Assembly: GCA_001045525.1 (NCBI GenBank)
Contig: LDWW01000023.1
Location: forward strand, 1 to 58,587
Reading direction: 5' to 3'
Length of the DNA stretch: 58,587 bases
From: Chitinispirillum alkaliphilum
Lineage (GTDB): Bacteria; Fibrobacterota; Chitinivibrionia; Chitinivibrionales; Chitinispirillaceae
Each line of letters begins with the position of its first letter. Position 1 is the first letter of the stretch. The notes beneath the pieces were generated by a model. The model was not told the origin of the DNA, made no database searches, and saw only the letters and a program-made list of their open reading frames with translations. Positions 16,558 through 25,885 of this stretch are shown here, piece by piece. The translations under genes were made by a program, and so were the position numbers.

Positions 16558-17483
16558 TGTCTGAGAAAGAAGTTGAAAAAAGGGTATTCAAGGAAGCGCT
16601 GAATCCAAATTTCGGTTATTATTACACTGTAAACAAGACGCTTCAGAAAGCCAAAACCCAATTTCAGGAAATTGAGCTTATTGAAACCGAAGAAATGGGA
16701 AATGTTCTTCTGCTGGATAATATCACACAGGTTGCAGATAAAAACGACTACATGTATCACGAACCTATGGTTCATCCTGCAATGTGTTCTCATCCAAAAC
16801 CGGAAAACATACTCGTTATAGGCGGCGGGGACGGAGGTATTCTCAAAGAGGTACTCAAGTATCCCACGGTCAAAAGAGTTGAGCATGCGGAGCTGGATGA
16901 AGGGGTTATACAGTTTTCAAGAAAATATCTGGATAAAGTGCATGGTGGCTCTTTTGAGGACCCCAGAGTGAATGTGAACATAGTGGATGGCCGCAAGTAC
17001 ACAATGGAGCACAAAGGGGAGTTTGATGTAGTAATCATGGATATGACAGATCCGTTTGGTCCATCAAAAATGCTTTATACAAAAGAGTTTTACGAAGCTG
17101 TCAACAGCGCATTCAGAGACAGAGCGGGTATTTTTGTGATGCACTCTGAGTCCCCGGTATCCCGTCCACTGGCCTTCTCCTGCATAAACCAAACCCTTAA
17201 TTCGGTTTTTGGAAAGGTTAATCATGTCTATACCTACATCCAGATGTATGCGGTGTTGTGGTCTGTGGCGATTTCCTCTCAGGATATCGATTCTTCCGGC
17301 ATTACGCCTGCTGTGGTTGAAGAGAAACTGAAAGAGTATGGCATTGAAGGGTTGAAGATGTATAATGGTGCGACTCATCTGTCCATGCACACACCTTTTC
17401 CCTATATTTCCGAAATATTATCCTCTCAAGGTCGTATAATTACAGACAATGAGCCGGATTTCCCCGATGACTTTATTTCCTGA
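16557..17483 (+). CDS. speE: Spermidine synthase
   Basis: Aminopropyltransferase joining decarboxylated SAM to putrescine. 308 residues. GGGDGGILKEVLKY binds the SAM moiety; DGRKY and MDMTDPFGPSKMLYTKEFY carry the acidic residues that bind the amine; YMYHEPMVHPAM is the substrate-loop motif. A ~15-residue N-terminal extension precedes the usual start of the fold. Coupled to speD by a TGATG overlap, and 24 nt before the decarboxylase gene. Confidence 0.95.
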   Translation: MSEKEVEKRVFKEALNPNFGYYYTVNKTLQKAKTQFQEIELIETEEMGNVLLLDNITQVADKNDYMYHEPMVHPAMCSHPKPENILVIGGGDGGILKEVLKYPTVKRVEHAELDEGVIQFSRKYLDKVHGGSFEDPRVNVNIVDGRKYTMEHKGEFDVVIMDMTDPFGPSKMLYTKEFYEAVNSAFRDRAGIFVMHSESPVSRPLAFSCINQTLNSVFGKVNHVYTYIQMYAVLWSVAISSQDIDSSGITPAVVEEKLKEYGIEGLKMYNGATHLSMHTPFPYISEILSSQGRIITDNEPDFPDDFIS

Positions 17484-17507
17484 TTAAGGAGTCGCAGCAA
17501 AAAAACT

Positions 17508-18608
17508 ATGGATTTTACCCGGGTTAGTGAGTTGGTGATGGAGCATGGTACTCCATCACTCTTTTTATCGGAAAGTCGCCTTAAAAACGGCTACAGATTG
17601 TTGGAGAAATCTCTCCCCGGTGTAGATCTGTACTATGCAGTCAAATCCAATGCCTGCACCGAGATAATCGACATTCTTAATTCTGAGGGAAGTTTTTTTG
17701 ATGTGTGCTCCAATGGTGAGATCGATATTGTAAGAGGGGCTGGGATTGCAGCAGAGCGCTGTATCCATACTCATCCTATAAAAAGGGACAGTGATATTCG
17801 ATATGCCCTTGATTTCGGAATGAAGATTTTCGTGGCCGATAATGAAGATGAGCTCCGGAAGTTCATTCCATACAAGGAAAAATGTGAACTTCTTATAAGA
17901 ATGAGTATACAGAACCCCGGGTGCCTGGTGAACCTGTCACACAAGTTTGGCATGGTACCTGAGCTGACCTTCGATCTGCTGAAGAAGGCCCATGAGCTTG
18001 GACTTAATGTCAAGGGCATAAGCTTTCACACGGGAAGTCAGAATGAAAACTCACTGAAGTATATCGAAGCCCTTGAATACTGCAGGGATATTTACAGAAT
18101 GGCTGCACTAAGTGGAATCTCTCTGGAGATGATTGATATCGGGGGAGGGTTCCCCATATCCTATCTGTCACAGGTTTTGCCACTTGCCAATTTTTGCCAG
18201 CCTGTTAATGAATATCTCTCAAGATATTTTTCAAACTACCGTATCATCGCAGAGCCGGGAAGGGTTCTTAGCGGACCCTCGATGTCTCTTGCCACAAAGG
18301 TAATCGGCCGTTCAAAGCGAAACGGGGTTTGGTGGTATTACTTGGATGAAGGGATGTATGGCTCGTTTTCGGGTAAAATGTACGATCATGCAGATTATCC
18401 CATGTTTGTATCAAGAACGGGGGAGAGGTTTAATTCTGTTCTGGCAGGCCCGACCTGTGATTCAATCGATGTGCTGTACGAAAACATTAGTCTTCCTCTG
18501 ATGGAGATCGGGGATGTGCTGATTTTTGAGAGCATGGGGGCATATACAAATGCCAGTGCTTCAGATTTCAATGGGTTCCCGAAGGCAAAAATCGTGGTGG
18601 TCGAGTGA
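17508..18608 (+). CDS. Ornithine decarboxylase-type PLP enzyme (group IV)
   Basis: 366 residues, alanine-racemase-fold decarboxylase. PLP Lys46 is in YYAVKSN; HTHPIKRD, ISFHTGSQ, IDIGGGFP, AEPGR (phosphate binding) and AGPTCDSIDV with catalytic Cys317 match eukaryotic-type ornithine (or lysine/ornithine) decarboxylases rather than DapC/LysA or carboxynorspermidine decarboxylase. It would supply putrescine for the speE product within the operon. Specificity between ornithine and lysine cannot be told from the sequence alone. Confidence 0.88.
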   Translation: MDFTRVSELVMEHGTPSLFLSESRLKNGYRLLEKSLPGVDLYYAVKSNACTEIIDILNSEGSFFDVCSNGEIDIVRGAGIAAERCIHTHPIKRDSDIRYALDFGMKIFVADNEDELRKFIPYKEKCELLIRMSIQNPGCLVNLSHKFGMVPELTFDLLKKAHELGLNVKGISFHTGSQNENSLKYIEALEYCRDIYRMAALSGISLEMIDIGGGFPISYLSQVLPLANFCQPVNEYLSRYFSNYRIIAEPGRVLSGPSMSLATKVIGRSKRNGVWWYYLDEGMYGSFSGKMYDHADYPMFVSRTGERFNSVLAGPTCDSIDVLYENISLPLMEIGDVLIFESMGAYTNASASDFNGFPKAKIVVVE

Positions 18609-18659
18609 TTAAATTATATTTCATTACAGTCTCAGAAGTGCAGAAGGAGTCAATTATCA

Positions 18660-19535
18660 GTGAACAGTAAAATACAGCATCCTGTCGTAAATGAAACTTC
18701 TCTTTGGATAGAGAACCTTATAAATGGTCTTTCCGGTATGACCATAAAGGCAAGGCATTCGCTGTATTGCGGTTCCAGTCCTTTTCAGAAAATTGAGGTT
18801 TATGACACCTATAGTTTTGGACTTGTGCTTTGTTTGGGTGGAACGGTTGTGCTGACTGAAAGGGACAGTGAGCCTTATCATGAGATGATGGTTCATCCGG
18901 CCATGCTTATGCACAAAGATCCTAAACGAATCTGCATCATCGGTGGTGGTGATGGAGGGTGCCTTAATGAGGTGCTCAGACATCCCGGTGTTGAGAATGT
19001 TGTGGTAGTGGAGATTGATGAGATGGTAAGGGAAACTGTCCAGAATTTCTTCCCCCAGTTTGGTAAGGGATTTGCAGATCCCAGGGCAGAAATGATCGTA
19101 GATGACGGCTACCATTTTCTCAGCGCTACAGACTTGGGGTTTGATCTGATTGTGGTCGACTCCTACGATCCGGGAGGGCCTGTGCACTCTCTTGAAACAA
19201 ACGATTTTTACAGCGTCGTTGCAAAAAGACTCAGGCCTGATGGGATTGCGGTTTTCCAGACTGGTCCGCCCCTGGTGAATGAGGAGTTTTTGAGGGATAT
19301 GACTCTTTCGGTTTCAGCCCTTTACGCTCAGTATAAACCCTTTATCTGCTCAATGCGCTCGTTCCCTGAAGGTATGTGCAGTTTTATAGCTGCCTCTCTT
19401 TCTGAAAACGGACTTGAGGCGTTCAGTGAATCGGGCTACAAGAGGATAAAGGATGAGTGCAGGTACTACAATGATGAAGTTCATAAGGGGGCTTTCATGC
19501 TGCCTCAGAACATTAAGAGTATTTTCAGGTCCTGA
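18660..19535 (+). CDS. Second spermidine/spermine synthase-family aminopropyltransferase
   Basis: 291 residues from GTG 18660, AAGGAG about 12 nt upstream. Same fold as the enzyme at 16557: GGGDGGCLNEVLRH, VVVEIDEMV, DDGYHFL, VVDSYDPGGPVHSLETNDFY. It is clearly diverged from the first copy, with a longer N-terminus and a different amine-site region. As the fourth gene of a polyamine operon it may add a further aminopropyl group (spermine or thermospermine) or use another diamine. The substrate is inference; the family assignment is firm. Confidence 0.88.
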   Translation: MNSKIQHPVVNETSLWIENLINGLSGMTIKARHSLYCGSSPFQKIEVYDTYSFGLVLCLGGTVVLTERDSEPYHEMMVHPAMLMHKDPKRICIIGGGDGGCLNEVLRHPGVENVVVVEIDEMVRETVQNFFPQFGKGFADPRAEMIVDDGYHFLSATDLGFDLIVVDSYDPGGPVHSLETNDFYSVVAKRLRPDGIAVFQTGPPLVNEEFLRDMTLSVSALYAQYKPFICSMRSFPEGMCSFIAASLSENGLEAFSESGYKRIKDECRYYNDEVHKGAFMLPQNIKSIFRS

Positions 19536-19641
19536 AAGGGAAGTTGATGAAGTTTAAAGAAATTCAAACAATTCTTGCCAAAAAGCATGGCAGGAGATAT
19601 CTTGATAATCGATACCTTTACCTGCCCTTTAGTGTATCCTC

Positions 19642-19809
19642 ATGGAACTGATAAAGATACTCTGGATTTTAATTTTTTTGCTTTTTTCTTTAAATCTCAT
19701 TTTCATTTGGGGCAAGTTATACGTAATACACAAGAAGATAGGCAAGATAAGAGAAATCCTTGCTCAGAATGAAGACCTAAACCGTCAGTACCAGTTACTG
19801 GATGAGTAG
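19642..19809 (+). CDS. Small membrane-anchored helical protein (55 aa)
   Basis: A 55-codon frame with one hydrophobic span (residues ~4-24, LIKILWILIFLLFSLNLIFI) followed by a charged helix (HKKIGKIREILAQNEDLNRQYQ). The hydrophobic-then-coiled layout is characteristic of real small membrane proteins, but no ribosome site is evident, which lowers confidence. It lies in the 581-nt gap after the polyamine operon. Confidence 0.45.
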   Translation: MELIKILWILIFLLFSLNLIFIWGKLYVIHKKIGKIREILAQNEDLNRQYQLLDE

Positions 19810-19984
19810 AAAAAAGTGTAGTTCTTTGAAAATGAAGGCTCTGTCGCAAAAGGACATTCTGCAGAAGATATTTCTGCACGGGTTTTACCCCGAAAAAATA
19901 GGAAAGGAGGTCAGAGGCAAAGTTTGGTTTTACCTGTTCATGTCACAGATAGCTGCAACTATGATAAATACACCGGATGCATGA
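19802..19984 (+). CDS. Short basic ORF, uncertain
   Basis: 60 codons whose ATG overlaps the end of the previous small frame (ATGAGTAG). The product is Lys-rich and has no recognisable motif (SQKDILQKIFLHGFYPEKIG). Coupling to the upstream frame is the only argument for it. The rest of 19985-20116 shows nothing I can identify. Confidence 0.25.
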   Translation: MSRKKCSSLKMKALSQKDILQKIFLHGFYPEKIGKEVRGKVWFYLFMSQIAATMINTPDA

Positions 19985-20116
19985 CAAAAAAAAGAATTTA
20001 ATTACAATTACAGACGCGTATTGTAGCTAAAAAAATAAGATAAGTCCCGAAACAGGGACATAAAAAACGCGTCAGCAAACTAAATTAGATGTATAACTAA
20101 AGATTATGGAGATGTT

Positions 20117-20884
20117 ATGGAATTAGCAGCATTAGTACTTACAGCGGCAATCGTTGTTGTACTGCAATTGATTACTATTGCGCTCGTTCTCAGTTTAAAA
20201 AAGAAGCCTGCTAGAGTTGTATCAAACAACTCAAAGGGAGATCACACCCGTAAAAATCAGCGGCACGATAAGAGAGCAAACAACTCTCGGCGAAACAACA
20301 ATAGATCAAAGGACAATCGTTCAAGAAATCAGCAGTCACAGAAATCTTCACCTGCTGTTGATCCGATGGAAAAGTCGCTTCGCGATATCAATCTTAAACT
20401 GAAAAACGCAGAACGGGACCAGGAAAGTGCCCGGCAAAAAATGCAGGGAAAAAATCCAAAGGATAGTAACAGGCCCGCTAACGGTAATAAAAGAAATTTC
20501 AAGGACAGAAAAGACCAAAACCGTCGAAGAGATGGGAACTGGTCTCAGAAAAATAACGATACAGAAAATCAGAAATCTGGTAACGGCAAACCAAATGGAG
20601 CATCCTCTTCTAATGGTGCTGCCAATGAGCCAAAAAGGGCTGAGAATACTAAGCCTGTGAAAGCTCCCGAACCTGTTGTATCAGATGTCGGTATGGAGGA
20701 GGAGAAACTCCAGCATGGCCGTAAGGTTTCAGTGAAAAGACGTCAGCTTCGTGAAGAAGAAGAGAAATCAACCACAGGTGCAAGTTCTCTTTCAGCTGAT
20801 GCAGGACAGAGTGCTTCCGAAAGCTCACCGGTTGAGCAGGAAACGCAAGACCGTGAAATGGAGATCCGTTTCGGCAGAAGATAA
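20117..20884 (+). CDS. Membrane-anchored disordered Asn/Lys/Arg-rich protein
   Basis: 255 residues. A strong N-terminal hydrophobic span (residues 3-26, LAALVLTAAIVVVLQLITIA) is followed by KKK and then ~225 residues of low complexity rich in Asn, Arg, Lys, Gln and Ser (RNNNRSKDNRSRNQQSQK, NGKPNGASSSNGAANEP), ending in an acidic stretch and EIRFGRR. Positive charge after the span predicts the tail in the cytoplasm. The composition suits RNA or acidic-surface binding, as in RNase E-like tails or polar scaffolds, but no domain is recognised. GGAG lies upstream of the ATG and a strong terminator follows at 20912. Confidence 0.75.
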   Translation: MELAALVLTAAIVVVLQLITIALVLSLKKKPARVVSNNSKGDHTRKNQRHDKRANNSRRNNNRSKDNRSRNQQSQKSSPAVDPMEKSLRDINLKLKNAERDQESARQKMQGKNPKDSNRPANGNKRNFKDRKDQNRRRDGNWSQKNNDTENQKSGNGKPNGASSSNGAANEPKRAENTKPVKAPEPVVSDVGMEEEKLQHGRKVSVKRRQLREEEEKSTTGASSLSADAGQSASESSPVEQETQDREMEIRFGRR

Positions 20885-20911
20885 GCAGTTTGGGTAATGG
20901 TAGAAGAATAA

Positions 20912-20945
20912 GGGATCGGACCAATTGGGTTCGGTCCCTTTTTTT
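20912..20945 (+). terminator. Rho-independent terminator
   Basis: An 11-bp stem (20912-20922 with 20928-20938, two G-T pairs), loop AATTG, then seven T. It ends the transcript of the disordered membrane protein. Confidence 0.93.
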
Positions 20946-21048
20946 ATGACTGGTATCTTATTTGCGGCACGTTATATGCTCTCATTTATTTTAAAGTGTG
21001 TGTGTGGCACTACCATATTGTAACATTTTTTGCAGAAGGGAGATCGGT

Positions 21049-21795
21049 GTGAAAAAGCTTGTTTTGCTCAGGCATGGAGAAAGTACCTGGAATAAGGAGA
21101 ATCGTTTCACCGGTTGGACCGATGTTGATTTGTCAGAAAAAGGTGTTGAGGAAGCCCGTATGGCGGGTCAGATATTGAAAAAGGAGGGGTTTGTCTTCTC
21201 CGAAGCCCACACTTCTGTGTTAAAAAGAGCAATTCGCACACTCTGGATCGTCATGGAAGAAATGGATCTGATGTGGATTCCGGTTTATCGCTCATGGAGA
21301 CTTAACGAGAGGCACTATGGAGCTCTACAGGGACTCAACAAAGCAGAAACTGCACAAAAATATGGAGATGAACAGGTCCATACATGGAGAAGAAGCTACG
21401 ATATAAGACCTCCAGAGCTTGATCCTGATGACCGGAGAAATCCCGCTTATGATCCCCGATACAGAGATATAATAGATGAACAATTGCCTCTCACAGAGTG
21501 TCTGAAAGATACTGTAAACCGTTTTATGCCCTATTGGGATAAGGTGTTGGTGCCTGAGTTAAAGAAAGATAAAGAGCTTATTATCGCTGCCCATGGAAAC
21601 AGTCTCAGAGCGCTTGTGAAACATCTCGATTCAATCTCCGATACCGATATCGTATCCTTAAATATCCCTACCGGTATACCACTAATATATGAGTTGGATT
21701 CAGATCTCAAACCTATAAAAAACTACTATCTCGGTGACCCTGAAATGGTCCGCAAAGCGACAGAAAAAGTAAAAAGCCAGGGTAAAGCAAAATAG
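21049..21795 (+). CDS. gpmA: 2,3-bisphosphoglycerate-dependent phosphoglycerate mutase
   Basis: Glycolysis/gluconeogenesis: interconverts 3- and 2-phosphoglycerate. 248 residues from GTG 21049, chosen because AGAAGGGAG lies 6 nt upstream and the protein then begins [12 protein letters not shown]; an upstream in-frame start at 20998 has no support. The phospho-His is H9 in [27 protein letters not shown] and [15 protein letters not shown] (second His) are all present, as is the ~C-terminal tail of the dPGM type. Confidence 0.96.
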   Translation: MKKLVLLRHGESTWNKENRFTGWTDVDLSEKGVEEARMAGQILKKEGFVFSEAHTSVLKRAIRTLWIVMEEMDLMWIPVYRSWRLNERHYGALQGLNKAETAQKYGDEQVHTWRRSYDIRPPELDPDDRRNPAYDPRYRDIIDEQLPLTECLKDTVNRFMPYWDKVLVPELKKDKELIIAAHGNSLRALVKHLDSISDTDIVSLNIPTGIPLIYELDSDLKPIKNYYLGDPEMVRKATEKVKSQGKAK

Positions 21796-21950
21796 AGGTA
21801 AATTCTGCGGTTTACGAGAATTCCAAAAATATGAGGCTTTCGCACTGTTAGCCTTACAACCTGATTGTAATTATTTATTTTAACTACTCTGCAGGAGAGA
21901 TAAAACACTCTATCTCCCGTGACTCAACATAATTGCAATCAGGGGTAAAA

Positions 21951-22643
21951 ATGGCCGGATCCGAAATAAAAAAGTTTAAGCGAAATCCCGGGGTAGTTTT
22001 AATACTGGACAAACTTATCACTCCCGACAAACTGCTCCTGTTTAGGGATCAGGGTGTTGATCTGCTGGAGTTAAGAGTTGACTTGATCGATGCGCCCTTT
22101 TCTGATATCCTCTCTTTCCTCAAATCAGTTCCATCAGAAGTTAGGCTTCCGGTAATAGGAACTATAAGAGAAACAAAGTCAAATAGTCACGACCGTGTGA
22201 ATATGTTTAAACAGATCATGCCCTATTTAGATTATGTGGACATAGAGCTTGGCAGCCCTATTTCTGAACAGGTGGTTAGAGCAGCAGAGGATACGATCGT
22301 GATGGTGTCTGAGCACGATTTCGTAAAAACCCCTGACCTCAAAGGATTAGCAGAAATCGTGAACAGATCTGTGGAACAGGGTGCTCAGGTTGTAAAAATT
22401 GCAGTCATGGCTAATTGCTCAGAAGATGTGGCCAGATTACTTACCTTTACCAATAAATGCGACATTCCGCTTGTCTCCATTGCAATGGGGGAGCATGGGA
22501 AAGTGAGCAGAGTTATTGCTCCTCTGTTTGACTCACTTTTCACCTATGGATTTGAGGGTGTTGCAGTCGCTCCCGGACAGATCTCTGTTGATAAACTGAT
22601 TGAGGAGCTTGATTTTTATTTCCCGGCCCGGAAGGGGAACTGA
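21951..22643 (+). CDS. aroD: Type I 3-dehydroquinate dehydratase
   Basis: Shikimate pathway: dehydrates 3-dehydroquinate through a Schiff base. 230 residues from ATG 21951. ELRVDLID (N-terminal acid), SEHDF (catalytic His), GAQVVKIAVMA (Schiff-base Lys) and SIAMGEHGKVSRV (phosphate-free loop with MG..G..SR) fit the family. Its end overlaps the end of the convergent surface-protein gene by 28 nt. No other aro gene is adjacent. Confidence 0.92.
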   Translation: MAGSEIKKFKRNPGVVLILDKLITPDKLLLFRDQGVDLLELRVDLIDAPFSDILSFLKSVPSEVRLPVIGTIRETKSNSHDRVNMFKQIMPYLDYVDIELGSPISEQVVRAAEDTIVMVSEHDFVKTPDLKGLAEIVNRSVEQGAQVVKIAVMANCSEDVARLLTFTNKCDIPLVSIAMGEHGKVSRVIAPLFDSLFTYGFEGVAVAPGQISVDKLIEELDFYFPARKGN

Positions 22644-25600
22644 CTACGTGTGTGTTTTCCAGGAGAGTAATAATCCGGGTAAAAAACATTACTCCACTGA
22701 TCAAAATTAAAGCCCAGTGAGAATGTAAAACGGTGACCTCCGACAGGTGTTGGTCTGTCAGCTCCATAATCCCACCTGAATTTAACAGCGAACGGGTAAG
22801 TGTTGAAGGATTGAGCTTCAAGTCTAAGTTCTGCACCGTATGCAAGCAACCAATCGGAGCGTCTGAAATCCAGAGCATCTGCCGGGTTCTCCCATCCCCC
22901 CCCAACAGAGAGGTTAAATGCCCAATAGAGCCTCTCCAGATGAAGAAAACTGAATTTACGGTTTATCATCCCGGGCCACAACGGGAAACGGTATGAGAGC
23001 TCACCTGAGAGTACTGCGTTTCCTGAAACCAGCACAGTGTCACGGATCGATTCCCTTGTAGTGCCATCTGTTGTGGTTTCTGTTGTATCCCTGTAGAAAT
23101 AAGTGTAACCGGGGATCCAGGCGACCGGTTGATGAAAAGAGGGCGTTTGCTGCTCAGCGATAGGTCTCAAATATGAACCTGAAGCACTCAAATGAAGATC
23201 GTGCCTGGGGTGCCAGGGGGTGGTGATACCAAAAAATCCCGAACCATTAATCTGATGATACTGGTATGTATCGTAATTTTCTCTCAAAACAGCACCATCG
23301 ATCTCAAAGCTGTTTTCTTCCTGAAGTGAATACCTGTTCCAGTAGTCATACTGGAGTTTCAGAGCCAGACCTCTTGGGGATATGTACATGCGTGAATCGA
23401 CAGTTGCAGAAAGAAAATTGACCATGGTTCCCGCTCTGTACCCTTTTTCGAGATTGTAGTTAAATACCCCTTGGCCGTATGCGTCATTCAGATCGAGTGC
23501 TACATCATAGCGGTTGAAACCGGTAAAAAGATGAAACCCAAAACCCTGTGCCCTTCTTGTGATTCCACCGCTCCCGGGTATATGAGAGAACTGAAGCAGC
23601 ATGTCCTGAAGGCGTATGCTGTATGGCAGACTCAGGTATTCACCTTCTGAGAGATCGAAAAACAGGTCTTCTCCAGAAACACCCCGTAGCAGATAATCAA
23701 CGGTGATATCAATGGGGAGGACGCTGCTGGTACCAAATCCTCCAATATCGAAATTAACCCGTGGATCAATTATACCCTTATCAAGATTTATGGTGCTAAA
23801 CAGTTTGGAAGGTTCAAAGAGAAGGAATGCACCCAGTTCTGTTCCTAATCCAGCCCAGGCAAAAGGGTCAAGCAGATTGACAACAGCCCCCATTTTGAGT
23901 GTGGAAACTCCCTGGGTATGGTCCTCTTCGGAAGTTACTATCTGCTCTGAAATGAGTGTTGGTACCAGGAGGAATTGCCGGGGAATGCGGGAGTACTCCC
24001 GTGGCCGGCTGACAGAAACAGAGTGAGTCGCGATTTGGGGAGGTGAGCGCAGGATCACTCCTTCACTTACAATTTCAGAACTCAGCGGTGCAATAGAATC
24101 AATCAGGAATATACCATATCCGTTGTTGTCATATCCTGCATAGGCGAGCTTTCTGTTTGAGGAGCAGACTGTGGGGGAGAATGCGCCACCCGAAACATTG
24201 GTAAGCTGCTCAAGTTTTCCGGATTCAAAGATAAACCGGTATATGTTGAAAATTCCTGTACGGTCAGATGAGAAATACAATGCTGAACCATCGCTGGAAA
24301 AAGCAGGCTCTCTCTGATCGTGTTCTGTGTTCAGTACAACAGAAAATGTATTTGTAAGGGTATCGTAGATTCCGATTTTTCGATTATCAGTGTCGAAGTA
24401 ATCAACTGCAATGCTTCTGCCGTCGGGCGACCAGCTGAGATTGAAAATGTTGGCAAAAAAGCTGGTGTCCGATGTGCTTTGGGGATACAGTTTTGAAAAT
24501 GTCTCACCCGATGTATCGACTATAGCAAGATAGTACCGGTCAAATTTTCTTTTTGCCACTGCCAGCATATCTCCATCAGGGGAGAATGATGAGGCGAAGA
24601 TGCTTTTTTGCTCGGTTATCTGGCGATGTGTGGACCTTCTGAACAGAGACGGTTTTCTGTTGGAAAGAGTGTCGATATAGAGATCCTGTGTTTGCTGACC
24701 ACCTTGTGAAGAGGGGCGTGCAGATGTTCTGGAGCGCGAGCTTTTGTAGGAAATGAAATTGCCCGTGGGGTGCAGATCGTAATTTCCTCTGATGCCCATC
24801 TCCACCTGTACCCTCTTATCATCATCAAGCGTATCACACAGTGCATATGAGACAAGTGTGTTAAAGGAATAATCATGCTGGCCATTGGAGAGGAAAAATA
24901 TTTTACTGTCATCTCGTGAAAATCTTGGGCGGTAATTACTGAAACCGTATTTACTTATTTTTTCTCCGTATACCTGTTCGCCGATTTCGGAAATTTGTTT
25001 TCTGTATTTGTTTTCAAGATGTCGTATCCAGTTTGCGTATAGCTCATTGCCCGATATTCCAAGGACAGCCTGTATCGACCTGTCAAAAGAGAGTCTGTTG
25101 ACTTTTGCACTTTCTCTGAGCAGTGATACTACTTTTTCGTAGCCGTAGGTTTGGGAGATATATTTCACAAGCGAAAACCCGTGGTTATATACCTTCTCAT
25201 AATCATCACCTCTTCCGGTAAATACCTGCATATGGTCCCAGGAGAGGGGATTGCCTGACAGCACCACAGTTCTAAGTATCATGTCACGGTGACTATCCCA
25301 TCTGTCGCTTCCATGGAGAGAGGATTCGTACTGTGCTATACCTTCGGTGAACCATGGGGGGAGGATTTCCGTAGGGAACAGGTGAAGTGCTTCGGAGCGT
25401 GTTCTTTGGTTTGGGTGAGAAAAGACACCCCCCTGAATATGGGGCATCCATGAGGGGAATTTAAACCCGGTCCATATTGAGACTATGTGGGCAAATTCAT
25501 GGGTAACCACATCATCGAACCAATCGTGTGTTCCTCTGAGGCTAAAGTCGAAATTGTGTGTACCGATGAATATGGTATTTAGTGGAGGATATGCAAAGCC

Positions 25601-25867
25601 ATCAGGCATATCCCCGTCAAACAGAATCACATCGGTTTGGGATGGCAGAGTAATGTGGTAGGTATTGGAGAAAATGTCATGAAGCATCTCCAGTCTTGCT
25701 GCCACTCTTTCTACCAGATGTCCAAGACCATCATGGTAGTGAATCTGAAAATGTTCAGTTTCTGCGGTGTATAATTTCATGCCAAAAGCATTCCAGCGTT
25801 GTGCTTCTGACGATGTGAACATGACAAAGAAGATAAGAGCCGCTAATGCGGCTTTTTGTAATTTCAT
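22616..25867 (-). CDS. Secreted metallopeptidase-like protein with beta-propeller and outer-membrane barrel
   Basis: 1083 residues with a signal peptide (~1-22, ending SSEAQ). Domains in order: a gluzincin-type peptidase of the MA superfamily with HEFAH (H123, E124, H127) and PPWFTEGIAQYE (third ligand E near 175); a TolB/PD40-type propeller (~310-600) with repeats such as SFSPDGDMLAVAK, SWSPDGRSIAVDY and AFSSDGSALYFSS; and a C-terminal region (~650-1083) of alternating amphipathic strands ending in SLGFNFDQWS, read as an outer-membrane barrel. The build is that of surface proteases or Tol-like proteins in FCB bacteria. Last gene of the 32592-22616 operon, 18 nt after the pseudo-protease. Confidence 0.82.
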   Translation of the reverse strand: MKLQKAALAALIFFVMFTSSEAQRWNAFGMKLYTAETEHFQIHYHDGLGHLVERVAARLEMLHDIFSNTYHITLPSQTDVILFDGDMPDGFAYPPLNTIFIGTHNFDFSLRGTHDWFDDVVTHEFAHIVSIWTGFKFPSWMPHIQGGVFSHPNQRTRSEALHLFPTEILPPWFTEGIAQYESSLHGSDRWDSHRDMILRTVVLSGNPLSWDHMQVFTGRGDDYEKVYNHGFSLVKYISQTYGYEKVVSLLRESAKVNRLSFDRSIQAVLGISGNELYANWIRHLENKYRKQISEIGEQVYGEKISKYGFSNYRPRFSRDDSKIFFLSNGQHDYSFNTLVSYALCDTLDDDKRVQVEMGIRGNYDLHPTGNFISYKSSRSRTSARPSSQGGQQTQDLYIDTLSNRKPSLFRRSTHRQITEQKSIFASSFSPDGDMLAVAKRKFDRYYLAIVDTSGETFSKLYPQSTSDTSFFANIFNLSWSPDGRSIAVDYFDTDNRKIGIYDTLTNTFSVVLNTEHDQREPAFSSDGSALYFSSDRTGIFNIYRFIFESGKLEQLTNVSGGAFSPTVCSSNRKLAYAGYDNNGYGIFLIDSIAPLSSEIVSEGVILRSPPQIATHSVSVSRPREYSRIPRQFLLVPTLISEQIVTSEEDHTQGVSTLKMGAVVNLLDPFAWAGLGTELGAFLLFEPSKLFSTINLDKGIIDPRVNFDIGGFGTSSVLPIDITVDYLLRGVSGEDLFFDLSEGEYLSLPYSIRLQDMLLQFSHIPGSGGITRRAQGFGFHLFTGFNRYDVALDLNDAYGQGVFNYNLEKGYRAGTMVNFLSATVDSRMYISPRGLALKLQYDYWNRYSLQEENSFEIDGAVLRENYDTYQYHQINGSGFFGITTPWHPRHDLHLSASGSYLRPIAEQQTPSFHQPVAWIPGYTYFYRDTTETTTDGTTRESIRDTVLVSGNAVLSGELSYRFPLWPGMINRKFSFLHLERLYWAFNLSVGGGWENPADALDFRRSDWLLAYGAELRLEAQSFNTYPFAVKFRWDYGADRPTPVGGHRFTFSLGFNFDQWSNVFYPDYYSPGKHTRSQFPFRAGK

Positions 25868-25885
25868 GAATAAAGTCCGTTTGCG

